Positions 51,590 to 60,316 of a stretch of DNA of 64,000 nt are shown piece by piece (position 1 is the first letter of the stretch; every line of letters starts with the position of its first letter). This stretch comes from Paenibacillus sp. TCA20. Lineage in GTDB: Bacteria; Bacillota; Bacilli; Paenibacillales; Paenibacillaceae. The stretch lies in assembly GCF_000732325.1 (NCBI RefSeq), contig NZ_BBIW01000013.1, positions 1-64,000 on the forward strand, written 5' to 3'. The notes under the pieces are model-generated. The model saw nothing but the letters and a program-made list of their open reading frames with translations, ran no database searches and was not told where the DNA came from. The position numbers and the translations under genes were made by a program.

Positions 51590-53635
51590 ATGAACCGTTA
51601 TGAACAGGAGCAGGAAAGGCTGCTTAAGGCAAATAAAAGAAGCTTTCGTCTTAATCTCACTTTTTTCGCTGCCTTTCTGCTGTTTTGTGTACTGATCGTA
51701 CGCCTGGCCTTTCTACAGTTTGTCGAAGGTGCTGAACTGACTGCGCTTGAGCATGGGGAGAATCGGAAGGCGGTGCCGATGATGCCTGTGCGAGGAACAA
51801 TTTTTGATGCAACCCATACGCCGCTTGCTTATTCAGAGCCTTCGCATTCGTTATACCTCACTCTCTATAAAAATTACGGGAACGCAGAAGGCATCCCCTC
51901 AGCAAGCCGGATTGAAATGAATTTGCTGGCCGAGGAAATTGCAGCTGTGTTTAGACAGTATGGTCATGCGGATGCGGAGGAGATCACCGCTGGGGATATT
52001 GTCAATAAGCTCGATTTGAATTATTCCAAAGCCGGAGGATATGTCCCCCGTTTGATCAAGAGCAATTTATCCTCCGAAGAAGTGGCTTATTTTCTACAGC
52101 ATAAAGAACGGTTTAAGGGAATCGACATCGTTGAAGAAACGGTGCGCAGATATCATAAGGATTCACTGGCAGTACAGACGGTGGGTTACTTGTATAAGTT
52201 CAAGGGAGCTAAGGTAGAGTCACTGTACGAGCAGATGGATCAGCGAAATGCTGAGATGGCTGTTCAGCAGCCAGGGCTGTTTTATCAGGAGAATGAGCTG
52301 GTCGGGTTCGGTGGTCTGGAGCTTCAGTATCAGGAAGAGCTTCGGGGTGAATCCGGATATTGGCTCATTCCAGTGGATCCTCGTAACATGCCGATCGGAC
52401 CAGCAGAGCTCGTACCGCCGAAGAAGGGCCATCATTTGTACACTACACTGCATAAGGATGTGCAAAAGGCAGCAGAGCAGGCGATTCTGGATCAGATTGA
52501 GGCCCTTCGTTCCAGCGGCAAGAGCGAGTCGAAGAACGCATCAACCGGCTATGCAGTAGCGATGGAGGTGGATACAGGGCATGTAATCGCCATGGCCAGT
52601 ATGCCGGACTACGATACCAATGTATGGGAACAGGGCGGTGTGTCTCCGGAGATCTATGACCAGATTCGCCATATTTATCAGAATGGTACGATCCGGTCCT
52701 TTTTCCCTTCGGACAAAACAAACACGCCGGAGTCGGTCGTGCTTCTCGGTTCTACTGTAAAGCCGCTCAGCGTTCTAATCGGTCTGAAGGAAGGGCTGAT
52801 CAGTCCTTCTACAACGTATAATGACCTCGGTTCGGCCGAATTTGGCCGGGACGGATCAAGAGTCTCGAACTCAGGCGGTGCTGTCATGGGAAGACTAACG
52901 GTACAAGATGCAATACGCCGTTCCTCGAATGCCTTTATGGTCGATTTGATTGGTGAAGAGCTGTACCGAAGATATGGGAGCAAGGGAGTCGACATTTGGG
53001 ATGAATACATGAAGGAATTCGGTCTCGGAGTGGCAACAGGTGTGGACCTGCCGAATGAATTTCGCGGCCGGATTGAGTATAGGCAGGAGGGACAGACAGC
53101 ACTTGCATCACTGGCGTTTGCTTCCTTCGGACAGCAGGGCAAGTACACGACAATGCAGCTTGCACAATATGCGGCGATGCTAGCTAATAAGGGGAAGCGG
53201 ATGGAGCCTCATCTCGTGAAGGAGATACGGGATTCAGCAGGCAATGTCGTGAACAAAATCGAACCCAAGGTGCTGAATGAAGCTAAATTTGATGACGGCT
53301 ATTGGAGCATTATTCATCGCGGTATGGATACGAATGTGGGTGCTGCCTTTAACGGCTTTCCATACGATTTTGCTAGAAAAACGGGGACTTCACAGCAGAT
53401 GATCTACCCAGGTAACGGCCAAGGGCCCATCAACGTGGATAATGGAGTGTTTATCGCTTTTGCTCCTCGTGAGAATCCCAAGCTCGCAGTTGCTGTAGTC
53501 ATACCGCAAGGAGGATTTGGAGCAAGCAGTGCTGCCCCTGTTGCCCGTAAAATATTTGATGCGTATGACAAATACTATGGACTGGACGGTACTCCAGCAG
53601 CAAGTCAACAAGACCGCAAGCGTAATTCGAATTGA
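51590..53635 (+). CDS. Class B penicillin-binding protein, third of three
   Basis: A 681-residue paralogue with anchor (RLNLTFFAAFLLFCVLIVRL), Ser388 of STVK, RSSNAFM (the first two copies have HSSN) and KTGTS from Lys597. The start is ATG 51590 after GGGAGAGG; the GTG frame start at 51563 precedes that site. The C-terminal tail is short and basic (QQDRKRNSN), unlike the acidic tails of copies 1 and 2, which may direct it differently. Confidence 0.93.
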   Translation: MNRYEQEQERLLKANKRSFRLNLTFFAAFLLFCVLIVRLAFLQFVEGAELTALEHGENRKAVPMMPVRGTIFDATHTPLAYSEPSHSLYLTLYKNYGNAEGIPSASRIEMNLLAEEIAAVFRQYGHADAEEITAGDIVNKLDLNYSKAGGYVPRLIKSNLSSEEVAYFLQHKERFKGIDIVEETVRRYHKDSLAVQTVGYLYKFKGAKVESLYEQMDQRNAEMAVQQPGLFYQENELVGFGGLELQYQEELRGESGYWLIPVDPRNMPIGPAELVPPKKGHHLYTTLHKDVQKAAEQAILDQIEALRSSGKSESKNASTGYAVAMEVDTGHVIAMASMPDYDTNVWEQGGVSPEIYDQIRHIYQNGTIRSFFPSDKTNTPESVVLLGSTVKPLSVLIGLKEGLISPSTTYNDLGSAEFGRDGSRVSNSGGAVMGRLTVQDAIRRSSNAFMVDLIGEELYRRYGSKGVDIWDEYMKEFGLGVATGVDLPNEFRGRIEYRQEGQTALASLAFASFGQQGKYTTMQLAQYAAMLANKGKRMEPHLVKEIRDSAGNVVNKIEPKVLNEAKFDDGYWSIIHRGMDTNVGAAFNGFPYDFARKTGTSQQMIYPGNGQGPINVDNGVFIAFAPRENPKLAVAVVIPQGGFGASSAAPVARKIFDAYDKYYGLDGTPAASQQDRKRNSN

Positions 53636-53680
53636 ACATTTCTGTGTTTATAATTACATGACATAAAGAAAACGGGTCCA

Positions 53681-53711
53681 AGCAGGAGAAAATTTTCTCT
53701 TGCTTTTTTTT
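53681..53711 (+). terminator. Intrinsic terminator of the PBP array
   Basis: AGCAGGAGAAAA immediately followed by TTTTCTCTTGCT (one wobble), then eight T; inner A-T pairs form the loop. Confidence 0.87.
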
Positions 53712-53727
53712 GTGGAGTCTAATAAAA

Positions 53728-53746
53728 TTTGCACTAAGGAAACATT
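53728..53746. promoter_or_regulatory. Candidate MntR operator
   Basis: TTTGCACTAAGGAAACATT closely resembles the B. subtilis MntR boxes before mntA and mntH as I recall them (TTTGCCTTAAGGAAAC-like). It lies 10 bases upstream of a TATAAT at 53757-53762, so MntR bound to Mn2+ would block RNA polymerase. Fits the manganese transporter that follows. Confidence 0.55.
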
Positions 53747-53756
53747 ATTGTGCTTG

Positions 53757-53762
53757 TATAAT
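53757..53762 (+). promoter_or_regulatory. -10 box of the mnt operon
   Basis: Perfect TATAAT about 120 bases before the first gene; the best -35 (TTGCAC, 53729-53734) is 22 bp away, which is long, so the exact promoter is uncertain. An alternative TATACT lies at 53787. Confidence 0.35.
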
Positions 53763-53881
53763 AAAAGAGTGCATGTACAAAATTATTATACTTAATTAAA
53801 TAACTTGGCCTAATGCTAAGTTGCTTGTCTGACGAATGTCTAACACAAAAACAAAAAATGGGTAAAGGGGAAATGAGAGAA

Positions 53882-54853
53882 ATGAGGAGATTTACAGGTA
53901 GAACAGGAAGTAAGCTGCACAAAATGATGATCAGCGTGGCTGTTGTGAGCTCGATGCTCGTACTGGCCGCATGCGGAAATGCTTCGGATGAGGGAAGCTC
54001 GGCATCAGCTGATGATAAGCTCCAAATTACGACCACGACAGGGATGATTGCGGATGCAGCCCGCGAGGTTGGCGGTGATCTCGTAGAAGTGACAGGACTT
54101 ATGGGTCCAGGGGTTGACCCGCATTTATACAAAGCTTCACAGGGAGATATTCAGAAGCTGGAATCCGCCGACGTCATTCTGTATAACGGTCTGCATCTGG
54201 AAGGGAAAATGTCAGATATCTTGATTAATATTGGCAAGTCGAAGCCTGTGGTTCAGGTAACCAAGGACATTCCAGAAAGTGAGCTGTTGATGGTGCCTTA
54301 TGGGGACAGCGAGGAAGCAGATCCGCACATCTGGTTTGATGTTGAGAAATGGATTCAGGTTACAGATACGATCCGCAATGCAATGATTGAAGAAGATCCG
54401 GACAACACAGACACTTACAACCAACAGGCGGATGCTTATATTGAAGAGCTGAAAGCACTGCATGAAGAGGTAAAGACACAAATTGCTTCCATTCCAGAAC
54501 AATCCCGAGTACTTGTTACCGCTCATGATGCATTTGGATATTTTGGCGAAGCATATGACATTGAAGTTGCGGGACTTCAGGGGATCAGTACATCAGCTGA
54601 AGCGGGTGCGAGCGATGTCAGCGAGCTGAGAGATTTTCTAGTGGAGAACAAGATCAAGGCCGTATTTGTAGAGTCCAGTATTTCGCCTAAAGCAATGGAA
54701 GCGATCGTAGCCGGAGCAGAAGAGAAGGGACATACCGTCTCGATCGGCGGGGAGCTGTTCTCAGATGCAATGGGCCCTGAAGGGACAGAAGAAGGAACAT
54801 ATATCGGTATGGTGAAGCACAATACGAAGACGATTGTAGATGCACTAAAATAA
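53882..54853 (+). CDS. mntA: Manganese/zinc ABC transporter substrate-binding lipoprotein (MntA/TroA family)
   Basis: A 323-residue cluster A-I metal-binding lipoprotein. Lipobox LAAC with Cys31. Metal-ligand histidines are His81 in GVDPHLYKAS and His149 in DPHIWFD, followed by the AHDAFGYF segment and the long linking helix. No His-rich loop of zinc-specific ZnuA is present, which favours manganese. ATG 53882 chosen; ATG 53873 is too close to AAAGGGG. First gene of a four-gene operon in the B. subtilis mntABCD order. Confidence 0.88.
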   Translation: MRRFTGRTGSKLHKMMISVAVVSSMLVLAACGNASDEGSSASADDKLQITTTTGMIADAAREVGGDLVEVTGLMGPGVDPHLYKASQGDIQKLESADVILYNGLHLEGKMSDILINIGKSKPVVQVTKDIPESELLMVPYGDSEEADPHIWFDVEKWIQVTDTIRNAMIEEDPDNTDTYNQQADAYIEELKALHEEVKTQIASIPEQSRVLVTAHDAFGYFGEAYDIEVAGLQGISTSAEAGASDVSELRDFLVENKIKAVFVESSISPKAMEAIVAGAEEKGHTVSIGGELFSDAMGPEGTEEGTYIGMVKHNTKTIVDALK

Positions 54854-54901
54854 ACGGGTAAGCATAGTAATAATGGGCTTAAGGCTATTGGAAGGAGTTG
54901 A

Positions 54902-55708
54902 ATGGGGATGAGCTCAATATCGTATGAACAATCAGGAAGAGATCAATCTCAAGGCAGCGAGCAAATTCCGTTCTCGGTACGGAACCTGGCCGTTGCTTAT
55001 CATAAAAAACCGGTGCTGAGGGATGTAACCTTCAGCGTGCCGGATGGCAAGCTGATCGGTATTCTGGGTCCCAATGGAGCCGGTAAATCTACGCTGATCA
55101 AGGCTGCACTCGGTCTTGTTCCTACAATCAGCGGCGATGTCCGCATCTACGGCAAGCCGTATAAGGAGCAGCGCAAACGAATCGGATATGTTCCTCAGCG
55201 AGAGTCCGTGGATTGGGATTTTCCAACGAATGCACTGGATGTCGTCTTAATGGGGCAGTATGGACAGCTTGGCTGGTTTAAGAGACCGGGCAAGAAAGAA
55301 AAAGAGCTTGCATTTGAGTGCTTGAGCAAGGTAGGCATGGCTGACTACAGCAATCGTCAGATCAGCCAGCTCTCGGGAGGTCAGCAGCAACGGGTCTTCT
55401 TGGCGAGAGCACTTGCGCAGAATGCAGATATATATTTTATGGATGAGCCGTTTGCAGGCGTTGATGCCACAACAGAGAAGGCGATTATTGTACTGCTCGA
55501 GGCACTCAAGAATCAGGGTAAGACCGTTCTTGTTGTACACCACGATCTGGCTACCGTGGAAGAATACTTTGATCATGTACTGCTCTTGAACGGCAGGCTG
55601 GTTGCTGCCGGACCGACAGCAGAAACCTTCACCCCTGATCTTCTGCAACAGACCTATGGGGGCCGTATTGCCATGATCGGGCATTCCGCACCGAAGGATG
55701 GAAGGTGA
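54902..55708 (+). CDS. mntB: Manganese ABC transporter ATP-binding protein
   Basis: A 268-residue ATPase with Walker A GPNGAGKST, signature LSGGQQQR, Walker B IYFMDEPFAGVD and H-loop VVHHD. ATG 54902 follows GAAGGAG closely; ATG 54908 is an alternative with better spacing. Drives the permeases encoded next. Confidence 0.93.
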   Translation: MGMSSISYEQSGRDQSQGSEQIPFSVRNLAVAYHKKPVLRDVTFSVPDGKLIGILGPNGAGKSTLIKAALGLVPTISGDVRIYGKPYKEQRKRIGYVPQRESVDWDFPTNALDVVLMGQYGQLGWFKRPGKKEKELAFECLSKVGMADYSNRQISQLSGGQQQRVFLARALAQNADIYFMDEPFAGVDATTEKAIIVLLEALKNQGKTVLVVHHDLATVEEYFDHVLLLNGRLVAAGPTAETFTPDLLQQTYGGRIAMIGHSAPKDGR

Positions 55709-55713
55709 GTCTG

Positions 55714-56646
55714 ATGTTTGAATGGATAGCTTCTGTAGTAACTGATCCTAACGTCAGATGGATTCTGTTTGGTTCTATGCTGCTTGGCTTTAGCAGCGGA
55801 TTAATCGGTTCCTTTACCTATCTTCGCAAACAAAGTCTGATCGGTGATACCCTTGCTCATGCGGCACTCCCGGGCATATGCATCGCGTTTATGCTTAGCG
55901 GGGTTAAATCCACCTTCTTGTTCATGATTGGGGCCCTTGTTGCAGGTTGGATGGCGACCATCGGGATATCGCTCATAACCCGCTATTCCCGCATCAAGCA
56001 GGATACTGCTCTCGGTATCGTATTGTCCGTATTTTTCGGTATTGGTATTGTGCTGCTGACGAAAATTCAGCATGGGGATTACGGAAGTGCCAGCGGGCTG
56101 GATAAGTATATGTTCGGCCAGGCAGCTTCCATGGTCAGAAGCGACGTATACATGATGCTGGGAGTATCGGTTCTTCTGCTCATCGTGTGCTGGCTGCTAT
56201 TCAAGGAGTTCAAGCTGATCAGCTTTGACGCCGGCTTTGCAAGGGGAATGGGTTATCCATCAGCCTTTCTTGAACAGCTGTTATTATTTCTAACCGTGAT
56301 TGCCGTTGTTGCCGGCGTTCAGGTTGTAGGTGTCGTGCTGGTCGCAGCCTTATTGATTACGCCAGCTGCCGCTGCAAGGTACTGGACGAATGCGCTCGGT
56401 CTGATGGTCTGTCTGGCAGGACTGTTTGGAGCAATTAGCGGAGCACTGGGCACGCTGATCAGTGCAACAACGCCGGATCTTCCTACTGGACCCGTTACCG
56501 TGCTGGTGATCACACTGATCTTCGGTGTATCTGTGTTGATCGCACCGGGCCGGGGGCTGCTCGCCAAAGAAATTAGGAAGTATAGAACCAAAACGGATTA
56601 CAACAATCAGCAGCAATCGGTAAATCGTGCTGAGGTAAGTAAATAG
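55714..56646 (+). CDS. mntC: Manganese ABC transporter permease, first
   Basis: A 310-residue cluster A-I (ABC-3 family) permease with about eight or nine helices; GDTLAHAALPGICIAFML and QVVGVVLVAALLITPAAAAR are family signatures. ATG 55714 follows AAGGTGA; the GTG at 55705 lies on the ribosome site and overlaps the mntB stop. Confidence 0.92.
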   Translation: MFEWIASVVTDPNVRWILFGSMLLGFSSGLIGSFTYLRKQSLIGDTLAHAALPGICIAFMLSGVKSTFLFMIGALVAGWMATIGISLITRYSRIKQDTALGIVLSVFFGIGIVLLTKIQHGDYGSASGLDKYMFGQAASMVRSDVYMMLGVSVLLLIVCWLLFKEFKLISFDAGFARGMGYPSAFLEQLLLFLTVIAVVAGVQVVGVVLVAALLITPAAAARYWTNALGLMVCLAGLFGAISGALGTLISATTPDLPTGPVTVLVITLIFGVSVLIAPGRGLLAKEIRKYRTKTDYNNQQQSVNRAEVSK

Positions 56647-56663
56647 GAAGGGGGAAATCAATC

Positions 56664-57554
56664 ATGTCAACATTTTGGATCTTGCTAACTGCCATACTGG
56701 TTTCCTCGGCCTGTGCACTGCTCGGTACGTTTCTGGTGCTTAGAAAGATGGCGATGGTTGGGGATGCAATCAGCCACGCGGTCCTTCCTGGTATCGCCAT
56801 TGCCTTTTTGATCAGCGGCCGTGAATCTCTCTGGATTCTTGTCGGCGCTACGGCGGTGGGACTGCTTGCTGTCTTTCTGATTCAGCATCTGGAGTCCAGC
56901 GGGCTACAGTCTGATGCTTCCATCGGGATTGTTTTCACAGCTCTGTTCGCCTTTGGTGTCATTCTGATTAGTTTAAATGCACAGAATGTCGACCTTGATC
57001 TGGACCACGTACTGTATGGTGAAATTACGTATGTTCAATGGGACCGGCTAATCATCGGAGAGATGGATCTCGGGCCAAGGGCGGTATGGATGCTCGGAAT
57101 TACCCTGGCGATTATTCTAACGCTGCTAACTTTGTTCTACAAGCAGTTTAAGCTGGTATCCTTTGACCCTGCACTAGCGGCGGCTACTGGCATTCCGGTA
57201 ATGCTGTTTCACTATCTGCTGATGGGCATGGTGTCTATGACCTCTGTCGCTTCATTTGACAGTGTCGGCGCCATTCTCGTTGTCGGCATGCTGATTGTAC
57301 CTGCGGCGACGGCATATCTGCTCACAGATCGGCTGTCCCATATGCTGGTGATCAGTGTTATTATCGGTGTAATCAGCTCATTTGCCGGCTATTATTCCGC
57401 TTTGATCATGGACTCGTCCATTGCCGGATGCATGGTAGCTTCTGCGGGTATTTTGTTTGTGCTGGCCTTCCTGTTCTCTCCACTTCATGGAGTTGTCGTT
57501 CGGAAATGGAAACAGAAGCGGGGCACCATGACAAAAGATCCGCTGGAAGTATAG
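56664..57554 (+). CDS. mntD: Manganese ABC transporter permease, second
   Basis: A 296-residue ABC-3 family permease, paralogue of mntC (GDAISHAVLPGIAIAFLI and VGAILVVGMLIVPAATAYLL). Ribosome site GAAGGGGG. Two permease genes, as in B. subtilis mntCD, suggest a heterodimeric channel. Terminator at 57599. Confidence 0.92.
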   Translation: MSTFWILLTAILVSSACALLGTFLVLRKMAMVGDAISHAVLPGIAIAFLISGRESLWILVGATAVGLLAVFLIQHLESSGLQSDASIGIVFTALFAFGVILISLNAQNVDLDLDHVLYGEITYVQWDRLIIGEMDLGPRAVWMLGITLAIILTLLTLFYKQFKLVSFDPALAAATGIPVMLFHYLLMGMVSMTSVASFDSVGAILVVGMLIVPAATAYLLTDRLSHMLVISVIIGVISSFAGYYSALIMDSSIAGCMVASAGILFVLAFLFSPLHGVVVRKWKQKRGTMTKDPLEV

Positions 57555-57598
57555 TTGAATTAGGTGTACGAGAATGTAACATAATGAAATGATGAAGT

Positions 57599-57634
57599 GA
57601 CAGGCTGAGATGGGAATCTCGCCCTGTCCTTTTT
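57599..57634 (+). terminator. Intrinsic terminator of the mnt operon
   Basis: GACAGG...GAGAT pairs with ATCTC...CCTGTC (57599-57611, 57616-57628) followed by CTTTTTG. Confidence 0.88.
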
Positions 57635-57799
57635 GCATTGTAATTTTTGTTGAACAATCCTGTTTTATGTTAAAATGTCGCTATGCCTCTTGATAGAGCG
57701 GCTAAAGGTATGATGAAATTGAATCTAGTTGATTCTGCCTTATAGAGAAATACGAAATTGGATAAGAGATGCAACATACACAAAGGAGGTCGAACCTGC

Positions 57800-58570
57800 T
57801 TGAGTAATCATTATCAATATAAATTACTTGCGCTGGATATGGATGGTACACTGCTGACGGATAATCATGAGATATCCCATGAGACTTCCACCTGGATTCA
57901 TAAAGCGATGGAGGCTGGCATTCATGTCTGTCTGTCCACCGGACGTGCCGCGCATCATGCCCTGCCTTACGGTCAGAAGCTGGGCCTTGCGACACCGATG
58001 GTTACAGTGAATGGAAGCGAAGTATGGAAATCGCCGAATGAGCTGCATATCCGCACATTGCTTGACCCTGAATTAATTAAGAAGATGCACGATATTGCTG
58101 TGAAGCATGACTGCTGGTTCTGGGCTTATTCCGTAGATCAGCTGTTTAATCGTGAGCGCTGGGTGGATGCCATTATGGAACATGAGTGGTTGAAATTTGG
58201 CTATACCACAGAGGATGATCAGGTGCGTCATGAGATTCTCATGGAGCTTCAGGATCTCGGCGGGCTGCAGATCACTAATTCTTCACCGACCAACCTGGAA
58301 GTGAATCCTGCGGGGATATCGAAGGCAAGTGGGATCGCTGAGGTGTGCAAGCTGCTGGGTATAACCATGGAAGAGGTTGTTGCCGTTGGCGACAGCTTGA
58401 ACGATCTTGCGGTTATTCAGGCTGTGGGTCTTGGTGTGGCCATGGGTAATGCACAGGAGACGGTGAAGGAAGCAGCAGATCTCATTGTCGCTTCCAATAA
58501 TGAGGATGGCATTGTGGAGGTCATTCGTGACCATATGTTGAAGGTAGGAACGACTAAAATACAGCCTTAA
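57800..58570 (+). CDS. HAD-superfamily phosphatase, Cof-type (IIB)
   Basis: A 256-residue enzyme. Motif I LALDMDGTLL (nucleophile and acid Asp), motif II LSTGR, motif III Lys in GISKASG, motif IV VVAVGDSLNDLAV, with a C2-type cap. Members dephosphorylate sugar phosphates or flavin and pyridoxal phosphates; the substrate is unknown. The start is TTG 57800, ten bases after AAAGGAGGT; the frame start at 57758 lies before that site. Confidence 0.88.
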   Translation: MSNHYQYKLLALDMDGTLLTDNHEISHETSTWIHKAMEAGIHVCLSTGRAAHHALPYGQKLGLATPMVTVNGSEVWKSPNELHIRTLLDPELIKKMHDIAVKHDCWFWAYSVDQLFNRERWVDAIMEHEWLKFGYTTEDDQVRHEILMELQDLGGLQITNSSPTNLEVNPAGISKASGIAEVCKLLGITMEEVVAVGDSLNDLAVIQAVGLGVAMGNAQETVKEAADLIVASNNEDGIVEVIRDHMLKVGTTKIQP

Positions 58571-58606
58571 CGTTTCGCACGGGGAAGGAAGAAGGGAAAG
58601 AACGTT

Positions 58607-60238
58607 TTGTCTAAGAAAGAATCATTTATTAAGGGGACGCTGATTCTGGCTGCAGCGGCATTAGTTGCGCGCGTGCTGGGCCTGGTTCAGCGGGTTCCGC
58701 TTGAGCATTTGCTCGGCCCGGTCGGGGACGCTTCATTCGGTGTCGCAAACAGCGTCTATCTTATGCTCCTTACTGTAGCGACAGCAGGCATTCCGAGCAC
58801 GCTCAGCAAGATGGTATCTGAACGGTATGCGCTCGATAAGCCGCAGGATGCCAAAAGAGTTTATCAGGCTGCGCTTATCTTCGCTGGTTTTGCCGGAATC
58901 GTCATGACTATTCTCTTATGGTCACTCGCTCCATTCTATGCAACCTATATTGCTCAGGTCCCGGAGGCATCGACAGCGATTCGGGCGCTAGCTCCTGCAC
59001 TGCTGCTGTTTCCGACCATTGCCATGATGCGAGGATACTTCCAAGGCCGCAATAATATGACGGCTGGGGGGATCTCTCAAATCGTGGAGCAATTCGCCCG
59101 AGTGGGAACGGCGATTCTGCTTGCGTTCATTCTCTTGCGGCTCGGATATGCAGATGAAGAGGTAGCAGCAGGTGCTTCTTTCGGAGGAGTGCTGGGCAGC
59201 ATCGGAGCTTTTGCTGTTATGATGTATTTTGCATTCAAGCAGTCCCGCAAAGACCAGTCGATGGGGCTTGCACTGAATGCAAACACGCAGGTTCCATTAT
59301 CACGCATCTACCGTGATATCTTTACGCTATCGATTCCTATCGTCCTGTCATCCCTTGCTGTGCCTGTAGTGAATTTTATTGATTCCTCCATCATTAAGCC
59401 GCTGATCAGCGGTGATGTCGGATCAGATGCAGCGACCAATCTGCTCGGGATCTTAACGAATCGTGCACAGCCGGTTGCGGGGATTCCACCGATTCTCGCT
59501 ATTGCGCTTAGTCAGTCGCTTATTCCTATTATCGCCGCAGCTTATGCCAGAAAAGATGAAAGCCATCTGCGCGGACAGGTTACCCTGGCGATGCGAATTG
59601 CCATCATGACAGGTATGCCGATGGTCATTGCACTTACCGTTGCTGCATATTCCATCAACGGACTCTTGTTCAGTACGTTGGAAGGTGCCGGCGTAGTGGC
59701 GATGCTGACGTTCGGAACGATCTTCCAGATTACAATGATGACGTCGAATTCCATCTTGCTGGGAATCGGTAAACCCAAAATAACGATGGTTACCGTCTTC
59801 ATAGGAATCGTAGTGAAGCTTGCCGCGAGCTTTGCGCTTGCACCGTTCTTCGGCATCTATGGCATCATTGCTTCAACAGGTCTCGCATTCCTCATCATTA
59901 CAGCATTAAATGTACGTGTTCTGAAGAAAACAGTCAGCTTCTCCATCCTTGGCTCAAGGTGGGCAGGATTTGCTGCAACGGTCGTGCTCTCGGCAGGAAT
60001 AGGGTACGGGCTCCATCAGCTGGGTCTGCGAATGACTGATCTGATGCCGTCTAGACTGGCTTACCTGATTAACTGTGGGATCGTTGGATTAGCTGTTCTT
60101 ATCAGCTACTTTGCTCTACTCATCCTTCTCGGTGTACTGCGAGAAGACGAGCTGAAGAGTTATCCGCGTATCGTTCAGAAGGTGCTCCGCCCGCTTATGC
60201 GATTGAAGCGTTCTGGTAATCAGGGAGCAAGAGGATAA
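58607..60238 (+). CDS. murJ: Lipid II flippase MurJ (YtgP-like MOP transporter)
   Basis: A 543-residue polytopic protein with about fourteen helices from the MOP exporter superfamily, matching B. subtilis YtgP/MurJ (544 residues) in length and in GTLILAAAALVARVLGLVQRVPL at its N-terminus. YtgP flips lipid II for peptidoglycan synthesis; SpoVB is a sporulation paralogue and cannot be excluded. TTG start at 58607 after GAAGAAGGGAAAG. The product would feed the PBPs encoded 5 kb upstream. Confidence 0.85.
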   Translation: MSKKESFIKGTLILAAAALVARVLGLVQRVPLEHLLGPVGDASFGVANSVYLMLLTVATAGIPSTLSKMVSERYALDKPQDAKRVYQAALIFAGFAGIVMTILLWSLAPFYATYIAQVPEASTAIRALAPALLLFPTIAMMRGYFQGRNNMTAGGISQIVEQFARVGTAILLAFILLRLGYADEEVAAGASFGGVLGSIGAFAVMMYFAFKQSRKDQSMGLALNANTQVPLSRIYRDIFTLSIPIVLSSLAVPVVNFIDSSIIKPLISGDVGSDAATNLLGILTNRAQPVAGIPPILAIALSQSLIPIIAAAYARKDESHLRGQVTLAMRIAIMTGMPMVIALTVAAYSINGLLFSTLEGAGVVAMLTFGTIFQITMMTSNSILLGIGKPKITMVTVFIGIVVKLAASFALAPFFGIYGIIASTGLAFLIITALNVRVLKKTVSFSILGSRWAGFAATVVLSAGIGYGLHQLGLRMTDLMPSRLAYLINCGIVGLAVLISYFALLILLGVLREDELKSYPRIVQKVLRPLMRLKRSGNQGARG

Positions 60239-60272
60239 CAGGTGAGGATTAGAATACTACGTATATAGAAAA

Positions 60273-60314
60273 AAAGGCATCGTTTCATCACCAGATGAAA
60301 CGATGCCTTTTGAT
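60273..60314. terminator. Bidirectional terminator
   Basis: Perfect 17-bp stem AAAGGCATCGTTTCATC / GATGAAACGATGCCTTT with loop ACCA; T runs on both strands. Serves murJ and the convergent DUF2515 gene. Confidence 0.93.
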
Positions 60315-60316
60315 GT

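Noticed and set aside
53802..53822. AACTT...AAGTT dyad as the primary manganese-repressor site
   Set aside because: Only five outer bases per arm pair reliably and the upstream TTTGCACTAAGGAAACATT is a better match to known MntR boxes; kept only as a secondary observation.
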